NCBI RefSeq assembly: GCF_000311845.1
Contig: NZ_HE978575.1
Coordinates: forward strand, 502,091-566,090
Length of the DNA: 64,000 nt
From: Enorma massiliensis phI
GTDB lineage: Bacteria > Actinomycetota > Coriobacteriia > Coriobacteriales > Coriobacteriaceae
Direction: 5' to 3'
Of this stretch, positions 24,267-34,900 are shown in pieces. A program made the position numbers and the translations under genes. The notes below the pieces were generated by a model, which was given only the letters and a program-made list of their open reading frames with translations, was not told the origin of the DNA and ran no database searches. Each line of letters opens with the position of its first letter. The first letter of the stretch is position 1.

Positions 24267-24440
24267 ATGGGGCTGTCGGAAAGTGCGAAAGAATCTCGAC
24301 GGTACCTAGACGCTGGGGGATCGCTCGTTGGCTATCTTGAGCACCTTTCCGAGCTCCACAGTAGGGGCGTGCTCAATGAGGAGGGCTTCGCCGCGGCGAA
24401 GCACAAGCTGCTCGCCGATGTCGAAAAACCTCTGGGGTAA
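24267..24440 (+). CDS. SHOCT-like short C-terminal-type domain protein
   Basis: The 57-aa protein ends LSELHSRGVLNEEGFAAAKHKLLADV, the SHOCT-type helix pair (leader - GxLxEEEFxxxKxKLL). Such pieces usually end longer oligomerising membrane or secreted proteins; here it is nearly the whole product, so it may be a truncated gene. Start at ATG 24267 after an AGGGGC ribosome-like site. Confidence 0.5.
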   Translation: MGLSESAKESRRYLDAGGSLVGYLEHLSELHSRGVLNEEGFAAAKHKLLADVEKPLG

Positions 24441-24510
24441 TTTGACATGGGGGATGGATTGAAGCGAGCCCGTCTCCCGTCAGCCAGGATGCCCAAAGCT
24501 TCGGAGTAAG

Positions 24511-26940
24511 TTACCTCACCCACTCCCGCACGCGCTCGCGCATGCCCTCGATGTCCAGCACGCCCTCGGCGAAGCCCTTGCGCACGAGCTCCTTGGGCAG
24601 CAGCTCGTCGTACTTGTCGAAGTACGGCACCTCGCTCGGATAGACGAGCTCGATGGGATTGAAATCCTTCTCCGCTTCATCGGCCACAACCTGGAAGAAC
24701 GTCTCCTCGTCTGCCTTCATCCTGAACTGCATGTAGTATGGCCGCGCGGGATCGAGCCCCTTGAGCCCGAGCTCCGCGGCGCACTTGATCTTGAGCAGGC
24801 GCTCCAGCGCCAGAAACGCGTAGCTCCCCAGCCACGGGAAGAGCGCCCATGTGTCGCCCCCAAGGTTGATGAGCGGCTGCGTCGCCGCGCCGGAGAGCTC
24901 CGCCGTGCGCCGCGCCTGCATCAGGCGCGCTCGCGCGTTGCCGAGCAGGTACGGATACACCTCGTGCTCGCGCAGCACGCGTCGCATGCGCTCCAAGATA
25001 TGCGTGTTGATATCGCCCGCGCAATCGCCAAAATACGCCGGCACGCGCCCCTTCACCTTGGTGCAATACACAAGCCGCCGCTTCCAATCGACCTCCTCCA
25101 CGAGCCAGCATGCGCCAGCGATGGCAATGCGCTCGCCGGGCGGCGGCGGATTCACGATCGTGCCGAGCTCCGCGCTCTCGCACCGCACCGTGAACTCCTC
25201 GTTTTCCTGGAACACCGCATAGAACTTGAACGAGTTGGTGAGCCGCTCGCCCGCGAGGCCCACGATGAGGCCGCCGCCCTCGGTGGCCTGGATCTGGTCG
25301 GTCTCCAGCAGGTGCCTAAGCAGCACGCGGAAATCGTCTGCGCTCACGCGGTGGAAGTAGGAGAGGGTGAGCACGCGCTGGGCGAGTTCTGCCGGCGAGA
25401 GCTCGCCTGTGCTTGCGAGCGTGGCCATGGTCTGGTGATAGAGCAGGCTGTAGGGCAGGCGGTCGAGCGCGGGAGGCTCCACCCAGCGCTCCTCGTGGTA
25501 GAGCTGGACGAGCGCGATGCCCTGCAGCAGCTTCCAGGGAATGGTTTCCGGCATGGTCGTGCGCGGTTCGGGCTGCTCCTCGCGCATGACGAAGTGCATC
25601 TCGGGCGGCAAATCGCGCCGGCCTGTGCGGCCCATGCGCTGCAGGAAGCTCGAGACGGTAAACGGCGCGTCAATCTGAAACGCGCGCTCGAGGCGGCCGA
25701 TGTCGATGCCGAGCTCCAGCGTCGCGGTGGTCACGGTCGTGTCGAGCCGCTCGTCGTCGCGCATGATGTCCTCGGCGCTCTCGCGGATGCTCGCCGAGAG
25801 GTTGCCGTGGTGGATGAGGAATCGGTCCGGCTCGTGGTTGGCCTCGCAATAGCTGCGAAGCATCGTGCACACGGCCTCGGCCTCCTCGCGCGAGTTGGCG
25901 AAGACGAGGCACTTGCGCCCGCGCGTGCGCTCGAAGATGTAGCCGATGCCGGGGTCGGCGTTCTCGGGCGCGCGGTCGGTGGGTGCGAGGAGCTCGGTTT
26001 CTGTGTGCGCCCCCTCAGTATCCATGCGAGTCGCTCTCGCTGCCGCCCATTTATCTTCGGGCGTGCTTTGCGCATGTTCGTCTTCAGAAGCGTTCAAATG
26101 TGCGTACGAAGCGCTCGAGCGTGCCAAGGCGAGGTCCGACGAAGATGACTCGACGGAAAGCACCTCGGCCTCGATCGAGCCATCGGCGCGCACGATGCCC
26201 GTACCTGCACCCTCTGCCGCGCGTTCGGCGGCTTGCGGGCCCGTGATGTAGAAGTGCTCCATCGAGAGCCGCCACACCCGGCGTGGCTCCTCGAAGCGCG
26301 GGATGATGCAGCCGCGCCCCGTGCCGCTGGCGAGAAAGGCTCCGGTGCGCTCCGGATCGCCGATGGTGGCGGAAAGGCCGATGCGCCGGGGGTTCACGCC
26401 CGCTATGCGAGAGAGTCTCTCGATAAGGCAGAGCGTTTGCCCGCCGCGGTCGCCGCGCAGGAGCGAGTGAACCTCGTCGATGACGACAAAGCGCAGGTCA
26501 TGGAATAGGCGTGGCACGGCCATGTGCTTATGCATGAGGAGCGCCTCGAGCGATTCCGGCGTAATCTGCAGGATGCCGCTCGGATGCTCCAGGAGCTTGC
26601 GCTTATGCGAGGCGGCCACATCGCCATGCCAGTGCCAGACGGGAATCTCGGCCTCCTCGCACAGGTCGTTTAGGCGAAGGAATTGGTCGTTGATGAGCGC
26701 CTTCAGTGGGCCCACGTAGATCGCGCCGATGCTCGTGGGCGGATCTTCCCAGAAGAGCGAGAGGATGGGGAAGAACGCCGCCTCGGTCTTGCCCGATGCA
26801 GTTGAGGCCGTGAGCAGCACGTTCTCGTCGGTGTTGAAGATGGCGTCGCCTGCGGCCACCTGGATGGAGCGAAGGTTCTCCCATTGGTGGTCGTAGATGA
26901 AATCCTGCACGAACGGTGCGTATCGGTCGAAGATGCTCAT
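24511..26940 (-). CDS. Lhr-like helicase (BrxHI-like)
   Basis: The 809-aa protein has a superfamily 2 core: LLTASTASGKTEAAFF, PLKALINDQ, VVIDEVHSLLRGDRG, RIGLSATIGDPE, ATLELGIDIG and QRMGRTGRRD. A long C-terminal region of the Lhr type follows. BrxHI of type 2 BREX is a helicase of this class. AAGGAGG precedes the ATG at 26940. It is the last gene of a TerB / BrxD / helicase operon, 85 bases after BrxD. A Ser/Ala/Glu-rich insertion of about 80 residues (DNA 25980-26230) lies between the two RecA domains. Confidence 0.85.
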   Translation of the reverse strand: MSIFDRYAPFVQDFIYDHQWENLRSIQVAAGDAIFNTDENVLLTASTASGKTEAAFFPILSLFWEDPPTSIGAIYVGPLKALINDQFLRLNDLCEEAEIPVWHWHGDVAASHKRKLLEHPSGILQITPESLEALLMHKHMAVPRLFHDLRFVVIDEVHSLLRGDRGGQTLCLIERLSRIAGVNPRRIGLSATIGDPERTGAFLASGTGRGCIIPRFEEPRRVWRLSMEHFYITGPQAAERAAEGAGTGIVRADGSIEAEVLSVESSSSDLALARSSASYAHLNASEDEHAQSTPEDKWAAARATRMDTEGAHTETELLAPTDRAPENADPGIGYIFERTRGRKCLVFANSREEAEAVCTMLRSYCEANHEPDRFLIHHGNLSASIRESAEDIMRDDERLDTTVTTATLELGIDIGRLERAFQIDAPFTVSSFLQRMGRTGRRDLPPEMHFVMREEQPEPRTTMPETIPWKLLQGIALVQLYHEERWVEPPALDRLPYSLLYHQTMATLASTGELSPAELAQRVLTLSYFHRVSADDFRVLLRHLLETDQIQATEGGGLIVGLAGERLTNSFKFYAVFQENEEFTVRCESAELGTIVNPPPPGERIAIAGACWLVEEVDWKRRLVYCTKVKGRVPAYFGDCAGDINTHILERMRRVLREHEVYPYLLGNARARLMQARRTAELSGAATQPLINLGGDTWALFPWLGSYAFLALERLLKIKCAAELGLKGLDPARPYYMQFRMKADEETFFQVVADEAEKDFNPIELVYPSEVPYFDKYDELLPKELVRKGFAEGVLDIEGMRERVREWVR

Positions 26941-27025
26941 GGCCCTCCTTTCGGGCTCGATTGCTGGCGGACGCCCTGCCTCATCCCTTGCGGCCGGGTT
27001 TTCCCCTTTCGCAGCACATTACAGG

Positions 27026-28495
27026 CTATATCTTGAACTCTGCGAATTCTGATGCATCGCGCTGGCCCGCTGCGGCGGTAACCGAAAGCGAGCTTTGCTG
27101 CGCGCCGCCACCCTCGCCTTCGCCTCCGCTTTCGTTTCCACCAACGCCGCTTAGGATGCTTGCCACGGGCGTGCTGGGGTTTTGGTAGGCGATATCGAGC
27201 AGTTCGATGAAGTCGCGGATGACCTCGCGGGGTGTAAGGTGCGTGTCAGCCCCCACGCGTCCGAACTCGATTTGCAGGAACTGCACCAGGTCTTCCTCGT
27301 TCAGGCGCGCCTCATACCCAAAGTAACCGGCGTGGATCTGCTGCAGCTTTTCGATGAGAACGAGCAGCTCTTCATAGGTGAGCGGGTGCAGATGGATGAT
27401 GGGCGCCAGCATATCGCGCGTGCCCTCTGCGGCGAAGCGGCCCTGCGTGAGCCGCGAGCGTAGCGCCTCGTAGCTAAAGACGCCGCGCCTGCGGTCCTCG
27501 ATGCTCTGTGGCGTTCCTCCCATAATGATGCCCAGGTGATGCGCTTTGCCCTGCAGGGTGTCGTTATACATCGTGAGGATCTTCTCGTAGTTATATTGGC
27601 GGGTGACCGAGTTGGGAATCTTGTAGAGGTTTACCAGCTCGTCGATGAGCACGAGCATGCCCTGGTAACCAGCGCCTTTTAGGAACTGCGCGAAGAGCTT
27701 GACGTAGTCGTACCAATCGTCGTCGCCGATGATGATCGAAACTCCAAGCTCTTGCCGTGCTTCCGTTTTGGTGCGGTACTCGCCGCGGAACCACCGGGCA
27801 ACGTTGCCTTTGAGCTCATCGTTGCCGTCAACAACGGCGCGGTAGTAGAGGGTGAGGAGCCGGGCGAAATCGAAGCCGTGGACCATCTCCTCGAGTGATG
27901 CGACCTGCTCGCGGATGCGCGCCTCGACCGCTTGGTTGAGCGCAGGGTCGTTGGGGGTGACGCCGGGGGCAGCGGCACCGTTGGATACCGGAGCGCCGCC
28001 GGTGGCAGTGGCGCCGCCGGGGGCATCGGTACCTGTGCCCAATTCACCTGCGACCTGCATCTGCAAGTTCGAGATCCATCGGTCGAGAATGAGCATGAGC
28101 GCGCCGCCCTCGGGACGGGTCTTGGTAGAGAGGTTGCGCATGAGCTCGCGGTAGGTGGCGAGGCCTTGGCCTTGGCCGCCCTGGAGCCGGCGTTCGGGCG
28201 AAAGATCGGCATCGGCTACGACGAAGCCTTCGCCCATGGCGTGCGTGCGGATGGTCTGCAAGAGGAAGCTCTTGCCGCTGCCGTAACGGCCTACAAGGAA
28301 CCGGAAGGAGGCGCCGCCATCGGCGATGAGCGAGAGGTCGGTAAGGAGCGCGCGAATCTCGGCCTCGCGCCCGACCGTGATGTACGGCAGGCCGATGCGC
28401 GGCACCACGCCGCCCTTGAGCGAGTTGATGATTACCGCGGCGACGCGCTTGGGCACGCGCGGCGCGGCTTCGGCTGCTTTCACGTTGTCTGTCAT
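27026..28495 (-). CDS. brxD: BrxD-like ATP-binding protein (DUF2791)
   Basis: The 489-aa protein has NSLKGGVVPRIGLPYITVGREAEI and FLVGRYGSGKSFLLQTIR (Walker A) near the N-terminus, VLIDELVNLYKI as Walker B, and GGTPQSIEDRRRGVFSYEALRSRL, all signatures of BREX-type BrxD / DUF2791 ATPases. An Ala/Gly/Pro/Thr minisatellite (about 35 residues, DNA 27945-28050) interrupts the ATPase. Its ATG overlaps the TerB-like stop (ATGA), with GAGGAG upstream. PglX, PglZ and BrxC are absent nearby. Confidence 0.88.
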   Translation of the reverse strand: MTDNVKAAEAAPRVPKRVAAVIINSLKGGVVPRIGLPYITVGREAEIRALLTDLSLIADGGASFRFLVGRYGSGKSFLLQTIRTHAMGEGFVVADADLSPERRLQGGQGQGLATYRELMRNLSTKTRPEGGALMLILDRWISNLQMQVAGELGTGTDAPGGATATGGAPVSNGAAAPGVTPNDPALNQAVEARIREQVASLEEMVHGFDFARLLTLYYRAVVDGNDELKGNVARWFRGEYRTKTEARQELGVSIIIGDDDWYDYVKLFAQFLKGAGYQGMLVLIDELVNLYKIPNSVTRQYNYEKILTMYNDTLQGKAHHLGIIMGGTPQSIEDRRRGVFSYEALRSRLTQGRFAAEGTRDMLAPIIHLHPLTYEELLVLIEKLQQIHAGYFGYEARLNEEDLVQFLQIEFGRVGADTHLTPREVIRDFIELLDIAYQNPSTPVASILSGVGGNESGGEGEGGGAQQSSLSVTAAAGQRDASEFAEFKI

Positions 28496-30372
28496 GCGAG
28501 TACTCCTCTGACGTCGTCCTCGTAGTCCTCAATTACCTGCGGTCCCGTGGAACCGAATTCGATAGCTGTGTCTCCAAGCAGGTCAAATAGCGCTTCGTTG
28601 ATGGCGTCGACCAGCATGTCCTCGCTTATTCCCGCATGGTGAACCGCTTTCGTCTTGGCATCTTCGTCTTCGGTGAGAAGCGCCTGCAGGTATGCGGCCT
28701 GAGCAGGGGAGAGCGGGCTGTCGCTGGGGCTCTCATTCCGCGGCGGGACATTTCCGGCGGGGGCGGTAGCGGCGGCGAGGACAGTCGAGGGTGCCGGTGC
28801 GCCAGCGTGCTCAGGCTGCTTAGCCTCGGGGTTTCTTGCGGCAGACCGTTTTGCCTCGTCGCCAAGCTCGGCCTCGGAACTCGGCCAGTTCGGGGGCTGT
28901 GTATTTTCCTCGGCACGTATCGTGTCGTCTTGAGTCGGCGTCTTTTCAACCGTTTCCACGGTGGTGCCCTGATCGCGCTCCTCGTCCGTTAACAGCGCCT
29001 CGCGCGTGACGGCGGCGGCGGATCGGATACCAGCGAGCTGAGAGAGGTCGATTTCCACCTTGCGCGGCGCATGCGCTTGCTTCCAGGTGAGCCATGCCTC
29101 GATCTCGCGGTCGATTGCCTGCTCTAGGTACTTTGGCATTTCCTTGACCTTGAGCGGATGTGGGTACTCGAGCGCCTCGCGCACCTTGCGATCGACGCCG
29201 CGCATGATGCTGCCCAGCTTGGGGCTCTTGTCACGCGCTCCAAAGACGCGCGTGCACGTCCATAGCCCGTTGCGGCACCGGTAGCGATGGATGCGGTCGA
29301 GCTCGATATCTGCGGGCCCGTGCCGCTCGCTTTCAAAGAATACAGCGGAGGCGAACATGGTGTAGGGCATGTCTACCAAATCGCCGAAGAGCGATTCGAT
29401 GAGCCCGCTCTTCCGGTGCTTGCGATAATACTCGAGCATGCGGACAAAAACGGAACAGGCGATATGCCGCAGGTCGTCGGGGTGGTCGCTGTAGAGGCGC
29501 GACAGCCGAATTCGGTAGGAGGAAAGCGCGTCGATAGCGGCAAGCAGCCGATCTTCGCGCTCGGCGTTCGGCGGGAGTGGCAAAGCGGATTGCTTTCCCT
29601 TGCGTGCGCGCGTTCGCGCCTGAAGGGCCCTGCGCCCGGTGGCACCGCCGGGCGCAGGCGCAATCCCGGGGTCCGCCGTGGGGCTCTCCGGTTCATCTAG
29701 GAGCAGGAGCGAGGCATCCGGATCGTATGGCGTACTTGCGTCGACAAGGTCGATGAGCGCGTGGTCAAAGGAGAGGGACCGGCTGTCGTGTAAAAGAGAT
29801 GGTTCGAGCCCGTGGTAGACCACATAGTCGCGCAACCACACGCGAACGTACCGATCGATTTCGGGGGCAAAGGCGCGGTACGCTTCCCAAAATGTCTTTA
29901 GCTGCGTGAAGCCATCGAGCGGGTTGGCCACGCCGATGCCATTGATGAGCTCGTATAAGTAGGTGTAGGCAAAAGATAACGAGGTTTCTTGGATGTCGCC
30001 TCGCCGGACCGCCGTGCGCCAGGTAAAGTACCCACGCAGCTGCCGGTCGCTCATATCGGCATAGGTGGGAAAATATGCCTTGAACGTGCCGTGATACGGG
30101 CAGCCGTCTTCAAAGTCTGCCATGAACATGCCCTGGCGCCAGAAGAGTTCGGCTTCGGTAATCCAGCGACCATGAGGCTCTCCCTCCTGCCAGCGAGATA
30201 TGGCGCGCATTTCGCGGTACCGATCTGGCAGGTAGGTTGCCATCTGGCGCCCGGTGGTAAGAATGGGTTCGGCGCGGTAAACCGCATCGGAGAAGTGCGA
30301 GCTCGTGCGCATCCGCTCGCTTGAGGTGATTCGTTCGATGAGCGCGCGAACATCTTCCGTCTTGTCTCCCAT
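28492..30372 (-). CDS. TerB N/C-domain protein
   Basis: The 626-aa protein has a TerB_N domain (YHGTFKAYFPTYADMSDRQLRGYFTWRTAVRRGD followed by SFAYTYLYELINGIGV, about residues 95-155) and a C-terminal TerB_C-type helical region. TerB-like domains are associated with stress and phage-defence complexes at the membrane, although no transmembrane helix is visible here. It is the first gene of the operon; AGGTGA precedes the ATG. Ala/Pro/Glu-rich linkers separate the domains. Confidence 0.8.
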   Translation of the reverse strand: MGDKTEDVRALIERITSSERMRTSSHFSDAVYRAEPILTTGRQMATYLPDRYREMRAISRWQEGEPHGRWITEAELFWRQGMFMADFEDGCPYHGTFKAYFPTYADMSDRQLRGYFTWRTAVRRGDIQETSLSFAYTYLYELINGIGVANPLDGFTQLKTFWEAYRAFAPEIDRYVRVWLRDYVVYHGLEPSLLHDSRSLSFDHALIDLVDASTPYDPDASLLLLDEPESPTADPGIAPAPGGATGRRALQARTRARKGKQSALPLPPNAEREDRLLAAIDALSSYRIRLSRLYSDHPDDLRHIACSVFVRMLEYYRKHRKSGLIESLFGDLVDMPYTMFASAVFFESERHGPADIELDRIHRYRCRNGLWTCTRVFGARDKSPKLGSIMRGVDRKVREALEYPHPLKVKEMPKYLEQAIDREIEAWLTWKQAHAPRKVEIDLSQLAGIRSAAAVTREALLTDEERDQGTTVETVEKTPTQDDTIRAEENTQPPNWPSSEAELGDEAKRSAARNPEAKQPEHAGAPAPSTVLAAATAPAGNVPPRNESPSDSPLSPAQAAYLQALLTEDEDAKTKAVHHAGISEDMLVDAINEALFDLLGDTAIEFGSTGPQVIEDYEDDVRGVLA

Positions 30373-30910
30373 GCTTCACCTCGTTCCGCTTGCCTCACAC
30401 TGGGGAATGCCTAGTCGTAACCCTACATTTTACTATAGAAACAAACATCTGTTCGAGAAAGAACGCGCCTCCTATTACCAGCACAAAGCGATGGATGTCA
30501 TTTCTGGTGCCTGCAGGTTGTTTCGCCTGCTGCCCGCCGTCCGTCCCTTCCTGCTATCTGCTGTTTGCAGTGCGTGCCGAGTGCAGCCCGGAGTTTGCGC
30601 GCGGCGTTTTCCTATTGTGATTCCTCAGCTGGCCATTTTTCGTCAATATGCGTTCTAGGGATGCGAGAAAGGGCGCCTTGCTTATACTGAGCGGAGCATG
30701 GAAACGAGAAATACGCAGGAAAGCGCTGAGTGATGGACCTGCGAGAACGACTCGCGCGGCGGAAGGGCGGCAAAACCGTCTCACAGAGCCCGCAAAAAGA
30801 CGAAAACTAGCCATTATTAGCCGTTGGGTGCTGCGGGCGATTACTTGGATCGGCCTAGACGGCCAGCCCGGCTCGCTCCCCGTGCCCAAGGCGTGAAACG
30901 CGGTGCAGAA
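30373..30910. other. Intergenic region without a supported gene
   Basis: This 538-base gap precedes the TerB operon. The part next to it is A/T-rich and has TATAGT (minus strand, about 30433-30438), a possible -10. Short frames on both strands (for example 30648-30896 +) have no ribosome site or recognisable content. The stretch around 30750-30830 is Arg/Lys-codon rich but not convincingly coding. Confidence 0.5.
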
Positions 30911-31627
30911 TTACACGAACGCCAGCACGACCGCGAACACCACGGCTGGAAGCATGTTGGCCGTCTTGAACGTTTTCTCCCAGATGAGGTTCACGCCCAC
31001 GCAGAAGATAAGAATCGAGCCCACGAGCGAGAGGTTTGCGAGGGCCTCGGCAGTCATGAGGGGCTGGATGAGCCGAGCGAGCAAGGTAATGGATCCCTGG
31101 AACACACCCACGGGCAGAGCGGAAAAGATGCATCCGCGACCCATCGATGCGGTCATGACGCAGACGATGAGTGAGTCGAGTGCGCCCTTGAGCGCGAGGG
31201 TGGACCAATCACCGGTAAGGCCGTCTTGAATGGATCCAACGATGGCCATCGCCCCGATGCATACGGTGAGCGAGGCGGTTACGAAGGCGTTCACGAACGC
31301 GGGGTCTCCGGCGTTGCCCGTGCGCTCTTTGAGCCAAATTCCGAGCCGCTCGAATTTACCGTCGAGGTCGACGAGCTCTCCAACGAGCGCGCCCGCTGCA
31401 AACGAACCAACGATCAACATGGAGCCACCACTCACGAGTGCGCCGTCCTGGCCAAGCGAAAGCATGCCGGCGAGCGCGCCCGAGAGACCCACGAAGAGCA
31501 CGCTCAGCCCTGTGGCCTTCATGAGGGTTTCCTGTACGTGCGGGGTGAAAAGCCTGCCGCCAACGGTGCCCACCAAACCGCCGGCAAGAATCAAAGCCAC
31601 GTTGATGATTGTGCCCAGTCCGATCAC
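30911..31627 (-). CDS. DUF554 family membrane protein
   Basis: The 238-aa protein starts from GTG (IGLGTIINVALILAGGLVG) after GGAAGG and has six to seven hydrophobic helices with conserved GQDGALVSGGSMLIVGSFAAGALVGELVDLDGKFE and FVNAFVTASLTVCIGAMAIVGSIQDGLTGD, typical of DUF554/YdfK-like transporters. The substrate is unknown. The frame is open further upstream, but the added part is Pro/Arg-rich shadow. Confidence 0.88.
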   Translation of the reverse strand: MIGLGTIINVALILAGGLVGTVGGRLFTPHVQETLMKATGLSVLFVGLSGALAGMLSLGQDGALVSGGSMLIVGSFAAGALVGELVDLDGKFERLGIWLKERTGNAGDPAFVNAFVTASLTVCIGAMAIVGSIQDGLTGDWSTLALKGALDSLIVCVMTASMGRGCIFSALPVGVFQGSITLLARLIQPLMTAEALANLSLVGSILIFCVGVNLIWEKTFKTANMLPAVVFAVVLAFV

Positions 31628-31759
31628 GCCGTCCCCGCCTTCCTGCATAGTGCAGCCGGTTCCGCAGAGCAGCAGGCGAATGAAGCCGATACATGGAGCG
31701 GCCCTGTGGAGCGGATAGTATGGTTGCGGAAGATAATGTAGCCGCCCTTGGGCTCGCGC

Positions 31760-31838
31760 GCAAGCTCGGGGCATGCGGCTTCGACTGGGTGCTTTCGGGG
31801 AAGCTGGTGGCGTGGCAAGCTCGGGGCATGCGGCTTCG
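31760..31838. repeat. Two 24-bp direct repeats
   Basis: The 24 bases beginning GCAAGCTCGGGGCATGCGGC occur identically at 31760-31783 and 31815-31838 in the 290-base gap between the DUF554 gene and the adhesin. No gene is supported here. The copies are 55 bases apart, like a small tandem minisatellite. Confidence 0.6.
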
Positions 31839-31919
31839 TCATGCGTCACCCCGCCCCGGCGCGCGGCCGAGACGGGGTGTTCTACGGGCGATGGCTTACG
31901 AGGCGCGGCGGGGCCTGGT

Positions 31920-34900
31920 TTAGCGTTGGTCAGCCGCGTCGCGGTGGCGCAAGATCCACCAGCCGGTTCCCGCTGCGAGCGCAATGGCCGCAAAGATCCC
32001 GGCGGCGGAGACAGCTCCCGTTCGGGCGAGCGGCGTGGGGCCGGGGGAGTCGGCGGGAGGGGCGTCATCTTGGGAGGGAGTCTCGACAGGCGCCTGTTCG
32101 ACGCGGTCGGAATCGTGGTCCTCGAGGCCCTCGCCTTCGGTGGTGTTGCCGCCGTTCCGGTAGAGGTCAACGCGTGCGCTGTTCACGAGCTCCGTGTCGT
32201 CGCGGTACCTATCGGTCACCCTCATGTGGAGCACGAGCGGGGCTCGTTCCGCACCTTCAAGCTCATCTCCCTCGTGGGTTGGCGCGACGTTATCGACGTC
32301 GTCGCGCTCGTGCTTGAGGTCGTCGCGTCCCCACTCGTCGGTGCGCGAGGAGAAGCCCTCCTCAACGCGGCCGTACTCGAGGCGCACGGCGATCACCCTC
32401 TCGCCCTCCTCAAGGCCGAGGTCAGCCACGCTGAGCTCGGTGGCTTCGGTGGCGCTTACGTCCTGAGCCCACAGGCGCCAACCGGTGTAATCGATGGCTC
32501 GACTGTCGTCGCCAAGGGCTTCTTCGGTCGTCTCATGATCAAGCCAGGGGTTGGCGTGCCCATCGGAGCGTGTGGCGTTGGCGTCGCTCGGGTCGATGTA
32601 ATCAGCTGACGTGGTGCTCGTGCGGTACCAGACGTTGAGCAGGCCGTCGTAGTCTTCGCCCGCGACGGGCGTCACGATGCCCGTGAGCTCGGCGAGGCCG
32701 TCCGATGCAGCGGAAAACTCGTCTGTCACGGTAAACTCGTCGACCCACGTGCTGCTTTCGTTCCGGAAGTCGACGGAATAGTCGTACGAGCCGTCATCGG
32801 ATTCGGAGACCTCGGCACGCGCGGAGCCCGTGTCGGCATCGGTGTGGGGGTGGGTGGGGTCGGCGACCTCCTGGCGCTTGTCGATGGAGCCCTCGACGGT
32901 GATGGGTTCGTCGTACATGACCACGCGCTGTACCTCGCCGGTGGGCTCCACGGTGAAGTCGACCGCGGTCGTCTCATCGTAGCCGTGCGGAGCCATGAGC
33001 TCCACGAGCTTGTATGGGCCCGGCTCGAGTGCGTCGATGCGATGGTCGGTGCCATCGGAGGTCCAGCTTTCCACAACACCCCCGTCGGGGCGGATTACGG
33101 CCAGCTTGGCTCCCGTTACCTCGTCCTCGTTGGTGATATCGCGTTTGGAGAGGTCGATCTTGGTGTAGTCGTCCTCGATCTCGAGCGGGAAGCTCTCGAG
33201 CCCCTCGGTGAGACCGTCGTCGGCCACGGAGAAGTAGCGCACCCCTCCGTCCACGAGGAAGCCGTCCGGGGCGTCCGTCTCCTCGAGGCGGTAACTGCCG
33301 GGCGAAAGGTGGCGGATGGTGGCGGTTCCGTCATCGTCCGTCACGACCTCGATGTGTTCCTCGTCCGGTTTGAGCAGGTGGCTCGCGATGGTGAGCTTGC
33401 CGTCCGCATAGGAGCCGAAGAAGGTCTTTCCGGCGGTAAGCTCGACCCTGCCGGCGCCCTCGCCGCCGATCTCGAGCTCGTAGGCGCCGGCGGGGACGTC
33501 GGTGGCGATGAGTGCCCCGGCCCCCTCATCGAGCCTGAGCTCGTAGCTTTCCCTCTCAATCCGGCTGCGCGAGATATCGAGCCCGCCGAAGAAGAGGAAG
33601 GGCTCGGACCAGGAGACCTTGACGGCCTCGCCGGCCTCCACCTCGAGCTTCGATTCGCCGCCCATGTCGACCGCTTCGCCCTCGGCGTCCGTGAGGGCGA
33701 TCTCGTAGGCGCCGGGGTCCACGGCGATGGAGCCCTCGACGTCGGCGGAGTAGCCGTCGCGGGAGACGGTCAGCCTGTATCCCTCGGGTACATCGGCCTC
33801 GATCGCGGCGTTGTCCACGGCCTCGGTGAGCGTGGCCGCGCCCTCGCCCTCTGTGCGCACGGCGGCCGCAGCCATGCCGTCATCGGGCTCGACATCGATC
33901 TCCTGGCCGGCCTCCCATGCCTGGAACGCGGCGCCAGCGAGTGGGTGGCCGGTCCCCATGATGTTCTTGTCGATCGTGACCTCGGTGTAGGCGTCGGCCA
34001 CCTCGACCTCGACCTCCACGAGCGCCGTATCGTCGTCGGCGTAGGAGAGTGTGAACTCATGCGGCGTGGCGTCGAGCACGTGGCCCTTAGGCGCCTTGGT
34101 CTCGATAAACGCGTAGGCGGCGGAGCCGTCGCCCAGGTAGAGCTCACCGGTGGTGGCGGTGCCGTCCTCGCCGGTGGCCACGTGGTCGACGACCTCGCCC
34201 TCGGTGGCGCGCACGGTGCCGTCGGGGCTCACGACGTCCTCCATGGCGACGACGTCGAACTCCGCGCCCGCGAGCTCGCCCGCGCAGCCCTCGTCATGCA
34301 CGTGGCCCTCATCGGAGCCGTCGGGGGCGCTGCAGAGCTTGGCCACGGTGGCGCGGCCCTTCGCCTGCGCGTCCGAGTAGGCGATGACCGCGGTGGGGAC
34401 CGCGTTCTCATGGTCTCCGGACACGGTGAGCGCGATGTCCTCGCCGCCCGTGAGGTACGGCGCTGCCGCCGCGACCTCGTGCACGGAGTACTCGCCCGGC
34501 TCGAGGGTCTCCGGCAGCGTCACGCAGCCGCTCTCGTCGGTGGTGAACTCGGTGAGCTCGACGGGGTTGGGGTAGCTGTCCGTCATGGAGACGGGGTCGC
34601 CGTTCGCATCGAGGATCTGGAAGGTGAAGCCGGCGAGCGGCACGGCCTGCCCGGTCTCGGCGTCCTGCTTCACGATCTGGATGCGGGTGCTGATCGCCTG
34701 GTCGTTCAGGATGTAGCGCAGCTTCGCGCCGTCCGCCATCTGCTCGGCTGAGATGGTCCAGTCGCTCACCTTGTCGAAGCCGTCGGGCACGGTCTCGTCG
34801 ACCTCGCGGACGGTGTAGCCGGCGGCGTCGTAGGGGAGGGCGCCGGAGACGCCCTCGGGGCGCTCGCCCTCGCCGAACCACAGCCCGTCCGTCTCGGCGA

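Noticed and set aside
24511-30372. Complete BREX system
   Set aside because: No PglX, PglZ, BrxC or BrxA/B homologue lies in or near the operon.
32844-34751. 635-aa open frame on the plus strand
   Set aside because: Antisense to the Cna-B adhesin; Gly/Val/Leu/Asp shadow composition.
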